Notes: generated by a model from the sequence alone, not told the origin. Positions 7,522 to 16,686 are shown, counted from the stretch's first letter. The stretch: 64,000 bases of DNA from Clostridia bacterium (GCA_017504305.1 JAFVRJ010000026.1:1-64000); one strand, 5' to 3'. A program made the numbers and translations.

Positions 7522-8755
7522 TTAATCAAAGTAAATAGGATTACATAGCGCAGTACAATAATCAGGATGCGGTTTGAAAGCTTGCTCGCGAATCATAAAG
7601 TAAAGCACTACGTTTATAAGTAGCTTTTTAAACCCGCGGTAGGTTTGTTTAGTTTCTGCACGAACAAAGCCCTTGCCCCTAACCGGCACTTCGACTTCGT
7701 AATCTCCACTCTTTTTGGCGGTATACTCATATAGGATACCCTCTTGGTCGCGCACAAACAGCGTCTGACCTTTCTTAAAACGCTTAACCTTTACTTTTAC
7801 GATTGCGCCTTCTGCATAGCTTATGGTATCGCCAACCATCGCATCACCTGACGTCATGGTTATTACCGTACCACGCTTGGCGTTTTCGGTGATGGTAACG
7901 TGGCCTGCATCTATACCTCTTAAGATATCTTCCGGCACAAAGCTTGTTGTGCCACCACTCGATACAACGTTGGTTGTCAGGGCGCATGGGGCCGTTCCAC
8001 ACTTCGACTATATCGTAATCGAAACCTTCAAGTGGCCATAGCCACGGACATTTAGTACATAAGGGGTGATTGATACAAACACGTGCGCCGTTGTTCTCCG
8101 CTTCTTTTTTGCGCTCCAGCCACTCCTCAAAGGTATTGACCGCGAAGGTACCGGTATAAGGTTGCTTTAATCCCCAAACGTTGGCGTGCCCTTTAGAATA
8201 AGTCATCTCGATACCGTTAATCATGGTAAAACCGTCGCGCCTTGGCAAATCGCCTACCACCGTGCGGTTATGATCGGTCATAATAAGGAAGTCGAGTCCG
8301 TTTTTGATAGATTTATTTAAAAGCCAATCGTAGCTTTGTTTGCCATCCGAATAGTAGGAGTGACAATGGACGTCACCTTTTAACCAACGCCCCTTTTTAG
8401 GAATCATCTTTATTATAAGCTCAACGTTAACCACGTCGGAAAGGATTCTATGTCCCGATATATACACCGTCCACCTGCCGGGGTTTGGCGCACTTAAGTC
8501 GTAACGAGGCGTTGAATAAGACGCCGAAATATCAACCTTAACGCCTTGTGCGCCTTGGTTACCGACGTCTTCGCCCTTTTCGTTGACAAGGATAAAGCCT
8601 ACTTCGTTGTTCCAAAGAGCGCCGTCGGGCTTTTTGGGGGAATAGGTATAAATAAACTCCAACCTTTCGATGCCTTCCGGCACTTCAAACGGCACCGGAT
8701 AGAACATTTGGTCAGAGTCTTTTTTAATTGCTATTTTGATTATGGTTTCTTTCAT
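7522..8755 (-). pseudogene. PHP-domain phosphoesterase, disrupted by internal deletion/frameshift
   Basis: The first reading frame (8755-7844) encodes a CehA/McbA-like PHP protein: an N-terminal beta domain, then the metal ligands His130-x-His132 in VHCHSYYSDG, a TDHNR motif and an NHPLC segment. After EWWHNKLCAG (near 7950) the frame becomes unrelated sequence. The authentic C-terminal part continues in another frame (7938-7522) from GGTTSFVPEDIL. Members of the family normally have a GGSD-x-H metal-binding segment between these two points; it is missing in both frames. This fits an internal deletion of roughly 25-40 codons rather than a one-base error. A good GAGGAGG site precedes the original start, so the N-terminal fragment could still be translated. 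The product is unlikely to be an active phosphoesterase. Confidence 0.75.
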
Positions 8756-8807
8756 GTCGACCTCCTCGTATATTGTAACATTTGGAGGAGCAAATTACAA
8801 GGGGGTG

Positions 8808-11024
8808 TTATTCCACCTTGTTTTTGAGGTGTCCGGCAGTTGTCTCGGCAAGATTGCGATACTCTTTAACGCTTGCTCTATAACGGGCGCGAGCATCGTT
8901 TTCTCCATGCAAAACAAAATTATAAATACTTAAATTGAAATCATCATAGATAAGTTCCGCGCAGTTATAAACCTCAAAATAACAACGCGATAGCTTAATG
9001 CGTCGTAATGGGAACTTTCGCCCTGCATAGTCGCATAGCTCCCCTATATTCTTTGCCTTGCATTGAGAGCAGTTTTTGCCGTAAGGGCAGTAACCAAGCT
9101 CCATTACTTTTATATCACCGCGAGTGAATACAAAGGCGGAATTATCGTGTCCCGTTTGGTGTATTTCCCTTTCCGTCAACTCTTTGGATAGCGCATATCT
9201 ATCCGCCTCACTCGAAGCAACCGATGCCGATAAACCGTTAAACAGATTGAAGTCAACGCCGATAAACAACTTAACTCCCCATTGTTTTGCAAAACTTACT
9301 CCTGCAGGGTTTTCGCTGTAAATGCCGTCGAATCCGGCAATACGCTTGGCTATAATACTTATATCTTCCGTGCACAAAAGGGATGGAATATAGAGGTATT
9401 TTTCCGCTCCTTGGGTAAACTCGAAGAAACGCTCGAAAGAGGATTTATCGTTGTAATCACTCGGTGCAAAAATGCAAATATCGGGAGCGTTGCCCTTTGC
9501 AAAGGAAAAATCTTCAGCTATAACGGCAACCGCTTTGTTCGTTTTTAGTGAAGCGGAAGATTGGATTTCAATTGAGCCTACGTCAATAACCTTGCGTTCC
9601 GAAAGTTTTTTGTACGCCCTATCGTATAAATCACGCCTTAAAGAATTCATCACGGACCTTACGCCAAACGGTGCTCCGTCGATTGTTATACTAAAGTTAT
9701 CAACGGCAAATGGATAGCCTGCAACCTTATTGAAAATCTCCTTGACAGCGCTTGCCGTTAGGGGTGTGCCCGTAGCTTTTGGAAAGGCGCTTTCGCTTAC
9801 GCTTTCTGCAACAAGTATACCGTCTGCAAATGCTTTTGCATACGCCTTGCAACCTTCCGCCACGCTAAACTCAACGTCCAAAATCCTAACGCCAACAGCG
9901 CTTAAAAGTTCCTTGTTAAGAGTGACGTCGGTGGTAATCCTAACCTCGTTACCAACCTCTGCTTTGCCTTTATATACAAGCTCCGTTAAAGCGGCCTTTT
10001 GGGGCGCAGCGCACTCGGCACTACCTACTTCAAGCCCGTTTGCAATAATCTTGAAGCAATCGCCTTTTACCGCTTTATGGTTACTGTTTACTAATATTCG
10101 GTTGCCTAAAACTTTCTTTATCGTACCAACTGACTCGCCGATGTGTCCTTGGATTTTTGATGAAATAAACTTTTTATCTTGCTTAAATGCAAGCCCTTCG
10201 GTATAGTCCCCGCGATTATACGTGCGCTTGAGAGCGCTAAAGTCGCCATCCACTTTTTCATTTGGATAGATTATGCCACGATAATATCTTACGCTTGCAC
10301 CTACGTACTCTGCACGCCTCATGCGACCTTCAATCTTAAAAGAGGTTACCCCGGCATCGATTAGCTCGTTGATGCGCTCACCCAGAGATAAATCCGCAAG
10401 GCAAATCGGGTAGTTTTCGTTTGCTCCGTTCAAGGAGTACGTTCTACGGCAAGGTTGCTTACAAAGTCCGCGATTACCGCTATTGCCACCAGCGTAGCCT
10501 GACATATAACAATGGCCGGAAAAGGAGGTACATAGCGCGCCTTGGATAAAGACTTCCGTTTCGATTATCTTGGTTATCTTTTTAATTTCAGCAATAGGTG
10601 TTTCGCGAGCAAGAATTACTCGACTAAAGCCGTATTTTTTAGCAAGAAGCGCCCCTTCTACGTTGTTAATACCGGCTTGGGTTGAAAGGTGCAATTCTAA
10701 ATCTGGAATTTCTTTTTTAATTAGTTTACCAAGAAAAATATCTTGTAAAATTATGGCGTCTACCCCAAGCGAGCACGCCTTGACGATTGCTCCAAAAAAA
10801 TCTTGAAGCTCCGACTGCTTAACAAGAGTATTGAGCGCGCAATAAACCTTGACTCCCATTACTTTTGCGTAATCGAGTGCGGTAATAAGTTCCTCGTCGC
10901 TGAAGTTATCGGCATTTTTGCGTGCCGAAAAATCTTTCAAGCCAAGGTACACGGCGTTAGCGCCGTTGTTAACCGCAACGTAAAACGACTCGATATTGCC
11001 GGCAGGAGCAAGGAGCTCTATCAT
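8808..11024 (-). CDS. Peptidase U32 family protein, RlhA-like (RNA hydroxylation)
   Basis: This 738-residue protein has the U32 domain at the N-terminus (IELLAPAGNIESF at the start, then LSTQAG, and the Cys-rich NRGLCKQPCRR segment) followed by a long C-terminal part of the kind found in E. coli RlhA/YdcP. Despite the family name, characterised U32 proteins act in prephenate-dependent hydroxylation: RlhA on 23S rRNA C2501 and TrhP on tRNA U34. A second Cys cluster, GYCPYGKNCSQCKAKN, lies near residue 660. The start codon overlaps the stop of the upstream U32 gene (ATGA), so the two are translationally coupled. The length favours an RlhA-like role, but the exact RNA target is inferred. Confidence 0.78.
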   Translation of the reverse strand: MIELLAPAGNIESFYVAVNNGANAVYLGLKDFSARKNADNFSDEELITALDYAKVMGVKVYCALNTLVKQSELQDFFGAIVKACSLGVDAIILQDIFLGKLIKKEIPDLELHLSTQAGINNVEGALLAKKYGFSRVILARETPIAEIKKITKIIETEVFIQGALCTSFSGHCYMSGYAGGNSGNRGLCKQPCRRTYSLNGANENYPICLADLSLGERINELIDAGVTSFKIEGRMRRAEYVGASVRYYRGIIYPNEKVDGDFSALKRTYNRGDYTEGLAFKQDKKFISSKIQGHIGESVGTIKKVLGNRILVNSNHKAVKGDCFKIIANGLEVGSAECAAPQKAALTELVYKGKAEVGNEVRITTDVTLNKELLSAVGVRILDVEFSVAEGCKAYAKAFADGILVAESVSESAFPKATGTPLTASAVKEIFNKVAGYPFAVDNFSITIDGAPFGVRSVMNSLRRDLYDRAYKKLSERKVIDVGSIEIQSSASLKTNKAVAVIAEDFSFAKGNAPDICIFAPSDYNDKSSFERFFEFTQGAEKYLYIPSLLCTEDISIIAKRIAGFDGIYSENPAGVSFAKQWGVKLFIGVDFNLFNGLSASVASSEADRYALSKELTEREIHQTGHDNSAFVFTRGDIKVMELGYCPYGKNCSQCKAKNIGELCDYAGRKFPLRRIKLSRCYFEVYNCAELIYDDFNLSIYNFVLHGENDARARYRASVKEYRNLAETTAGHLKNKVE

Positions 11025-12235
11025 TTGCGCTTTCTCCTTAAAATATCACCGGAGGTTAGCTTGAGGTTGGTAATAATCTTGACCTTCTGTTGGACGATTT
11101 TGGCATCGTCAATAAGCTCCTCTTTGTCGTTATACATATCGCCAATAATAAGCTCACTATTAAAGCACTCGTTAGGACTCAAGACTTCGAGGACGTCGTC
11201 TTTTTTAAAGCGGTTACGCATTTCCACAATCGCATAACCCTCTCCGCTTTCCAACACGACTGCTATAAACTCGTGAGTGCCTTGATTTTGTCCCTCTCTA
11301 TAAGCAATGGTCTTGTCGTTATCGCCAAAAGCATATGCGGTAGTATAGTCGCGGTGAACTACCTTGCGAACTTCCTCCTCAAGCTCTAAACGCACCTTTT
11401 CAAAGGTATTAGCCTCCACTGCATCGATAGCTCTACGGTAGGCGTTAACCACCGTCGCAAGATAATACTCCGACTTCATCCTTCCCTCGATTTTGAGAGA
11501 ATAGACTCCCGAATCGATAAGTTCGGGAATATAAGATAGCATATTTAGGTCTTTGCTGTTTAGCACGTAAGCGCCCCTGCCGTCTTCTTCAATTTCGAGA
11601 GGATCGCCACCTCTACCTACCTCGGTCATGCGATAATTCCATCTGCACGCTTGCACGCACTCACCGCGGTTGGCGTCGCGTCCGTTAAGGTAGTTGCTTA
11701 ACAAACATCTACCGCTATACGATACGCACATCGCGCCGTGCACAAAGGTTTCAAGCTCAACGTTCGGGTTGTGTTCGTGGATTTCCTTGACGTCTTTTAG
11801 AGGGAGTTCTCTTGCCAAAACAACGCGTTCCACCCCTTGATTTGCCCAAAATTCAACGGTATATTTGTTGAGAGTGTTCGCCTGCGTAGAAAGGTGTATG
11901 GTAAGGTTTGGTGCTACTTTTTTGCACAGCGATATAAAGCCCGCATCCGTTATAAGCACTGCGTCTACGCCTATTTCTTCAAGCGCTTTAAAATAATTTT
12001 CAGCACTTTCAAAATCGCTGTTGCGCGGGAAAATATTAACCGTTACGTAAACTTTTTTGCCCCTTGCATGAGCGTATTCCACGCCCTCGCGGAGCTCATC
12101 TAACGTAAAATTGTCGGCGTATGCACGTAAGGAAAAATCCTTACCGCCTGCATAAACTGCATCTGCGCCGTAATCTAAAGCCGTCTTAAGTTTTTTTAAG
12201 CTACCTGCCGGAGCTAATAATTCTATATTTTTCAT
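11021..12235 (-). CDS. Peptidase U32 family, TrhP-like tRNA 5-hydroxyuridine synthesis protein
   Basis: The 404-residue protein begins with the U32 hallmark ELLAPAGSLKKL. It carries the conserved LSTQAN, FVHGAMCVSYSGRC and NRGECVQACRW segments, whose four cysteines probably hold an iron-sulfur cluster. Length and motifs match E. coli TrhP (YegQ) and Bacillus YrrO, which are needed for ho5U34 formation in tRNA. It is the first gene of a two-gene unit and overlaps the longer U32 gene by 4 nt. No clear Shine-Dalgarno site precedes the ATG. Confidence 0.82.
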   Translation of the reverse strand: MKNIELLAPAGSLKKLKTALDYGADAVYAGGKDFSLRAYADNFTLDELREGVEYAHARGKKVYVTVNIFPRNSDFESAENYFKALEEIGVDAVLITDAGFISLCKKVAPNLTIHLSTQANTLNKYTVEFWANQGVERVVLARELPLKDVKEIHEHNPNVELETFVHGAMCVSYSGRCLLSNYLNGRDANRGECVQACRWNYRMTEVGRGGDPLEIEEDGRGAYVLNSKDLNMLSYIPELIDSGVYSLKIEGRMKSEYYLATVVNAYRRAIDAVEANTFEKVRLELEEEVRKVVHRDYTTAYAFGDNDKTIAYREGQNQGTHEFIAVVLESGEGYAIVEMRNRFKKDDVLEVLSPNECFNSELIIGDMYNDKEELIDDAKIVQQKVKIITNLKLTSGDILRRKRK

Positions 12236-12317
12236 AGATATATTTTGGCATAATCCTTTTAAAAAATCAATTATTTGTGCTACACTATTATTATCCGTAG
12301 GATAAGGAGTAAGTTTT

Positions 12318-13274
12318 ATGCTCGAAAAATTTAAGATTGGACATTATACCGACTCGGAAAACGGCACCGGTTGTACCGTAATACTTGCAGAAGAAGGCGC
12401 CGTTGCAGGATGCTCTATCAGAGGTTCTTCCCCCGCTACTCGAGAAACCGACCTATTAAGGACGGAAAAGACCGTTGGACAAATTAACGCTGTTGTTCTT
12501 TCCGGCGGTTCGGCTTTTGGTTTGGAAGCATCCTCCGGCGTAATGGATTATCTTTACGAAAACGGCAAAGGTTATAATGCCGGCAAATACCGCGTACCTA
12601 TCGTATGCGGAGCTTCCGTCTACGACCTCGAATATAAAAACTTTGCCTATCCCGATAAAAAAGCGGGGTATGAGGCCTGCAAAAACGCAAAGCCCTCTAA
12701 CTTCGAGCGTGGCGTTATCGGTGGCGCAAGCGGAGCAACCATCAGCAAGCTCCTCGGCATGGAAACCGCCGTCAAAACCTCTCTCGGTATCCAAACCTAT
12801 TCCTTAAACGGATTGGAAATCGCCGTTATCATGGTAGTTAACGCTCTCGGCGACGTAGTTAAAGATGGCAAAATTATCGGTGGTGCTCTTGCTCCCGACG
12901 GCACCCCTATCGACATGAAAAAGATATTTACTTTGGGCGGTATCGACGAACCTAAAAGCGCCAATACCACTATCGGTTGCGTGCTTACCAACGCCGTTTT
13001 GACCAAGGCTCAAGCCAACCTCCTTGCCGACATAGCCCACGACGGTTTTGCTATTGCGCTATCCCCTTCTCACACTCGCTTTGACGGCGACGCAATGTTT
13101 ACCATGAGCAGTGGAGAAAAGGTAGTTGCCTTCGACACCATACTTTCGATTGTTCCCGACCTTGTAGCACGCGCAATACAAAGCTCCGTTACAACCACCG
13201 AGCCCATCGAAAAACGCATTAGCCCCATAATGTTCAAGTTGTTCCAGAAAATTTGGAAAACCCTTGCAAAATAG
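12318..13274 (+). CDS. P1 family (S58) aminopeptidase, DmpA-like self-processing hydrolase
   Basis: This 318-residue protein matches the DmpA/BapA/ThnT group of N-terminal-nucleophile hydrolases. These cut themselves into two chains and release N-terminal residues from peptides. Conserved stretches include AVVLSGGSAFGLE, GVIGGASGAT and SPSHTRFDGD. The expected autocleavage site is in SANTTIG, between Asn216 and Thr217, making Thr217 the nucleophile as in ThnT. There is no signal peptide. AAGGAG lies 8 nt before the ATG. It is divergent from the U32 genes, and its 3' flank is the multi-hairpin element beginning about 12 nt after the stop. Confidence 0.87.
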   Translation: MLEKFKIGHYTDSENGTGCTVILAEEGAVAGCSIRGSSPATRETDLLRTEKTVGQINAVVLSGGSAFGLEASSGVMDYLYENGKGYNAGKYRVPIVCGASVYDLEYKNFAYPDKKAGYEACKNAKPSNFERGVIGGASGATISKLLGMETAVKTSLGIQTYSLNGLEIAVIMVVNALGDVVKDGKIIGGALAPDGTPIDMKKIFTLGGIDEPKSANTTIGCVLTNAVLTKAQANLLADIAHDGFAIALSPSHTRFDGDAMFTMSSGEKVVAFDTILSIVPDLVARAIQSSVTTTEPIEKRISPIMFKLFQKIWKTLAK

Positions 13275-13285
13275 TTTTAAAAAAT

Positions 13286-13638
13286 AAAAAGAGCCACGAA
13301 GCCGAGTCCCTACAAGGGATTCGGCAACTAAATAAATCCTAAACGGATTTGTGATATTCGTCTAACGACGAGTTATATTGCCTATCGGCAGTTATATTTG
13401 CCTAACGGCAAGTTGTGGATTTATTTAATATAACTTTGGCGATAGCCAAAATATAACGCAAGATTTGTCTTGCATATAACTTTTAGCCACAAGGCTAAAA
13501 ATATAACTCATATATGCTTAATATTTTGTGGATATGAAAAGCACACTACATTTCACTTTTAGTGAAGTATAGTGTGCTATACTTTTATTATGGATAAAAA
13601 CTCCCTAATAAGAACTGCCTAAATCGTGACTCTTTTTT
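13286..13638. mobile_element. MITE-like multi-hairpin element with terminal inverted repeats
   Basis: This gene-free stretch is bounded by near-perfect inverted ends, AAAAAGAGCCACGA at 13286-13299 and TCGTGACTCTTTTT at 13624-13637 (one mismatch). Inside is a series of perfect small hairpins: GCCGAGTCCC/GGGATTCGGC (13301-13325), then stems with TAA, TATC, TAAC, GATA, ATTTGT and ACAA loops, and finally GCACACTA/TAGTGTGC (13541-13577). The hairpins in the left half are separated by GTTATAT and those in the right half by ATATAAC, so the whole array also folds on itself. AAATAAATCC (13330-13339) pairs with GGATTTATTT (13417-13426). No protein is encoded, so it would need a transposase in trans if mobile. 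Confidence 0.7.
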
Positions 13639-13647
13639 GTTTTACGA

Positions 13648-14802
13648 TTAGTCTTGTTTTAGTTTGGTTTGCTCGATGCTCATTGCGCCGTCGGTACCGA
13701 TGGTAATGATGGTGCCACCGCGTTGCTCGTGCTGATTTTCGATACCAATGTATGCAAGGTGGTCGATGCTCATACCGTAGGTCAAACGAATACCTTTATA
13801 TTCAATACTCCAAATATTTACGTGGTCATGTCCGCAGAATATGCCTTGTGTGCTACCAAGCTCTAATGCCGTTTCAAAGAAGTTGTCTTCGGGGACAGAA
13901 CAGCAAACCTTTTCATTGGGCTCTTTGGCAAAACCATAGTAGTATTTTGCGTTTTCGGTGCTTTGATAGCCGTTTGCGCGATACTCGTTCCATGCGGTTT
14001 CATACTCGCGGAGCGGAATATGTATAAATACCAACGACTTTACTTCCGGTGCGTTTGCATCGGTTGCCTTATTGAGCGCGTTCATGCGATTTACTTCGCC
14101 TTTGTACCACTCGATTTGGTTTTGATGCAAGCCGTCGTATTGGTTCAAGAAACCGGTAACGTATGAGTGAGTATCCATCATGTACAACGTTTGGGTGATG
14201 ATACCCTTGCTATTTTTAACGTTAATTGCATAGTTGATATCGTCTACGCCCTCTGCTTTGTCGATTAAGCAATACTTGCCTTGCTTGTAAACTTCATAAA
14301 GGTCGTTACGGTCGTAAAGGCTGTATTCTTCGGTGTCGTGGTTGCCAAAACATACTGCGTAATATACGCCCATTTTGTCAAGGAGTGCCATCAAAAGTTT
14401 GGTTTCTCTCTTGTTATCGATGGTGCCCGATTGGAAGGGTACGGGATAAACCATGTCGCCGGTCAAAACAACGAGGTTGGGGCGAACTCTTTCGATAAGG
14501 GTTTCGACCGCCTTAAGAGCTTTTCTGTCCTTGCCAACGGAGAACGCACCACCGCCGATATGGACGTCGGTAAGCTGTAAAATTCTAAACGCTTTGTCGG
14601 TGTGGAAGGTATAAACGCCGTCTTCCATGGTCGGAGCAAGGGGGGATCCTACGAATTTAGCACTCTCTGCTAATTCCATATTGATATCGTAAGCGATAAA
14701 GTCGGTTGCGATACAACCGGCAAGGCCAACTACCAATAAAATCAAAATGATTCCTATTACTTTTAACGCTATTTTCTTTTTACTCTTTCTGCGTAGCGCC
14801 AT
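13648..14802 (-). CDS. Membrane-anchored metallophosphoesterase
   Basis: This 384-residue protein has a basic N-terminus and one transmembrane segment (about residues 11-33), then a calcineurin-like phosphoesterase domain. The metal-binding motifs appear in order: TDVHIGG (Asp79, His81), GDMVYP (about 115), GNHDTEE, a HIPLRE segment and GHDHVNIW. The domain is expected to lie outside the membrane; the substrate cannot be told from sequence. I chose the ATG at 14802, which sits 5 nt behind GGAGGA, over the in-frame TTG at 14817. A good promoter lies at 14846-14874. Confidence 0.85.
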   Translation of the reverse strand: MALRRKSKKKIALKVIGIILILLVVGLAGCIATDFIAYDINMELAESAKFVGSPLAPTMEDGVYTFHTDKAFRILQLTDVHIGGGAFSVGKDRKALKAVETLIERVRPNLVVLTGDMVYPVPFQSGTIDNKRETKLLMALLDKMGVYYAVCFGNHDTEEYSLYDRNDLYEVYKQGKYCLIDKAEGVDDINYAINVKNSKGIITQTLYMMDTHSYVTGFLNQYDGLHQNQIEWYKGEVNRMNALNKATDANAPEVKSLVFIHIPLREYETAWNEYRANGYQSTENAKYYYGFAKEPNEKVCCSVPEDNFFETALELGSTQGIFCGHDHVNIWSIEYKGIRLTYGMSIDHLAYIGIENQHEQRGGTIITIGTDGAMSIEQTKLKQD

Positions 14803-14845
14803 GATTCCTCCTCCCAAACGCAGTGTTTTTAAGTTTAATATATAA

Positions 14846-14874
14846 ATGATATATTAAGCATCGGTTTTTGTCAA
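14846..14874 (-). promoter_or_regulatory. Sigma-A-type promoter of the phosphoesterase gene
   Basis: A perfect TTGACA (14869-14874) and TATCAT (14846-14851) are separated by 17 nt on the minus strand. Confidence 0.75.
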
Positions 14875-14886
14875 TAATGATTTAAA

Positions 14887-14914
14887 AATAAAGCAGTCTT
14901 ACGACTGCTTGTTT
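14887..14914 (-). terminator. Terminator after the antiporter operon
   Basis: AAGCAGTC (14891-14898) pairs with GACTGCTT (14903-14910); on the minus strand it is followed by TATTTTTAAA. Confidence 0.7.
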
Positions 14915-14934
14915 TTTATAAACGGCTTTTGGGG

Positions 14935-16215
14935 CTATTCCTTTTCCTCCGCCTTTTTCTTTTGGAACTTACTGCGAAGCCCTTCGATAAGGGAAACTAT
15001 GGGAAGCTTGCCTTGCTCGCTTATTTCGCCCGCCGCCTTTAAGCACATTTTGGTAAGTAGCGGTCCAACCAATTCATAAACCAACGTAGCGCACAAAACG
15101 ACAGTTACCACTCCGCTTGCAACGGACTGTAACACCGGCTCGTTAGCAACGGTTTGCGCCATACCGATAGCTACGCCCGCTTGCGGTAAAAGGGTAATAC
15201 CGAGATACTTTTTAACCGACTTATCCGCTTTTGTTACCGCACCGCCGAGGAAGGCTCCAAAGTACTTACCAAACGAACGGAACAGGATATAAACAACGCC
15301 GATTACGCCGATATAGGGTATTTGGTTTAAGTTAAGCTCTGCGCCCGAGATAACGAAGAACAACATAAATAGCGGAGGCGTCCATCTTTCCGGTCCGTCC
15401 AAAATGATGATGGCGTCCTTACGACAGTTGGTAAATGCAGCGCCTACCATCATGCAGATAAGAAGAGAGCTCATGTGAACGCCCAAAATCTCGATTTGGC
15501 AAAGTCCTACAGCAATAAATACTATGCAAACTATACAACACAAGCGATTGGCGCGAGATTTAAATAGCTTACATAAAAAAGCCAAAATCACACCGAGAAC
15601 CGCACCGATACCAAGGCTCAAAACGATTTCGAGTAACGGTAATAGAGCAATGGTTTTGGCAGTAAGTGCTCCTCCGCCGGCAAGAACTTTGGCTACGCCA
15701 AAGCAAATTGCAAATACGATAAGGCCTATCGCGTCGTCAAGAGCAACTACCGGAAGTAGAGTATCGGTAACCGGACCTCTCGCCTTGTATTGACGTACAA
15801 CCATAAGAGTCGCCGCAGGCGCGGTGGCGGTTGCTACTGCCGAAAGTATAAGTATAACCGGTGTTGATATGAGTTCCGGCTTTATTGCTTGTACGACAAA
15901 CAGGGCCGTCATTACGAACACGACGGCGCAAATAGCCTGTAGTACGGTAATAGTTATAACTTTACCACCCAATTTTTTGATGGTTTCGATCTTAAACTCA
16001 CCACCGATGGAAAAAGCTATAAATCCAAGTGCGATGGTGGTTATAAAACTAATATCGTGGATGGTATTTTCGTTTAAAAAATTCATGCAATATGGTCCTA
16101 CCAATATGCCGGCAATCAAATATCCGGTAACGTTTGGCAGGTTAAATAGCTTCATAATTCTATTAAGAATTAATCCGAAAACCATAGCAAGGGCAACGCC
16201 CAAAATAGCATTCAT
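14935..16215 (-). CDS. CPA2-family cation/proton antiporter
   Basis: This 426-residue protein has about 12 hydrophobic spans and matches monovalent cation:proton antiporter-2 transporters (KefB/NapA/GerN-like). Hallmarks are NVTGYLIAGILVGP near residue 28, a TATAPAAT segment near 129 and the ion-binding Asp pair in ALDDAIG (Asp160, Asp161). There is no C-terminal RCK/TrkA-N domain, so nucleotide regulation would have to come from another protein. The 108-residue PII-like gene directly upstream is the obvious candidate. It probably exchanges Na+ or K+ for H+ and would fit a cell that builds a Na+ gradient with the nearby decarboxylase. Confidence 0.87.
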   Translation of the reverse strand: MNAILGVALAMVFGLILNRIMKLFNLPNVTGYLIAGILVGPYCMNFLNENTIHDISFITTIALGFIAFSIGGEFKIETIKKLGGKVITITVLQAICAVVFVMTALFVVQAIKPELISTPVILILSAVATATAPAATLMVVRQYKARGPVTDTLLPVVALDDAIGLIVFAICFGVAKVLAGGGALTAKTIALLPLLEIVLSLGIGAVLGVILAFLCKLFKSRANRLCCIVCIVFIAVGLCQIEILGVHMSSLLICMMVGAAFTNCRKDAIIILDGPERWTPPLFMLFFVISGAELNLNQIPYIGVIGVVYILFRSFGKYFGAFLGGAVTKADKSVKKYLGITLLPQAGVAIGMAQTVANEPVLQSVASGVVTVVLCATLVYELVGPLLTKMCLKAAGEISEQGKLPIVSLIEGLRSKFQKKKAEEKE

Positions 16216-16248
16216 GCTTTTTCTCCCTAAATTATCCTAATTTTCTTA

Positions 16249-16575
16249 TTAAAGTCCCTCGTAATAATCAACGGGAATTGAGAACATAACGCCTTTATGC
16301 GTTAAATCCTTAACTATATCACGAACGGTGGTTTTAGCAACCTCCATCCGATCAGGTTCTACGAGCATCATGAGAGTATGTCCCGTATCAAAGGAGCGGT
16401 GAGTGATTTTACTCAAAAAGCCAAATACCGGTACTGCCTCGACCGAGTCGGAGTGCATGACGTCGTGTAAACTCAAGCTTGCAAAGACTATACCGTTTAA
16501 GCCCTCTTTGTTGAGCTCGTGGAGAACGTGATGGAATTCATCTCTATCCTTAAGATTAACAACCAATAAATGCAT
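16249..16575 (-). CDS. Small PII-like protein paired with the antiporter
   Basis: This 108-residue soluble protein has an alternating strand/helix pattern compatible with a ferredoxin-like PII fold: MHLLVVNL as first strand, helix 10-25, GIVFASLSLHD, a loop region, then HTLMMLVEPD followed by a helix and a closing strand. PII-like proteins often sit beside membrane transporters and gate them in response to nucleotides. The gene is the first of a two-gene unit with the CPA2 antiporter (33 nt apart). I start at the ATG at 16575, behind GGAGG, instead of an in-frame upstream start. No standard PII T-loop signature is visible, so the family call is tentative. Confidence 0.55.
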   Translation of the reverse strand: MHLLVVNLKDRDEFHHVLHELNKEGLNGIVFASLSLHDVMHSDSVEAVPVFGFLSKITHRSFDTGHTLMMLVEPDRMEVAKTTVRDIVKDLTHKGVMFSIPVDYYEGL

Positions 16576-16598
16576 AGCGCACCTCCTAAAACGCAACG

Positions 16599-16627
16599 AT
16601 TATAATACTTTAACTTCGTTAAGTCAA
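16599..16627 (-). promoter_or_regulatory. Promoter of the PII-like/antiporter operon with inverted repeat
   Basis: TTGACT (16622-16627) and TATAAT (16599-16604) are spaced by 17 nt on the minus strand. TTAAC-TTC-GTTAA (16610-16622) sits in the spacer and could be an operator, though 5-bp arms can occur by chance. Confidence 0.7.
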
Positions 16628-16651
16628 CAAATTTTATGTTGCTAACCACAC

Positions 16652-16680
16652 TTGTCATCTATAATATCTCGTGTTATAAT
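16652..16680 (+). promoter_or_regulatory. Promoter giving a leaderless fumarase mRNA
   Basis: TTGTCA (16652-16657), a 17-nt spacer and a perfect TATAAT (16675-16680) are followed after 6 nt by the fumarase ATG (16687). There is no room for a ribosome-binding site. Confidence 0.7.
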
Positions 16681-16686
16681 GTTCGT

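Noticed and set aside
13541-13577. The GCACACTA/TAGTGTGC hairpin as a simple terminator for the peptidase gene.
   Set aside because: It lies over 260 bp past the stop within a larger inverted-repeat element and is better explained as part of that element.
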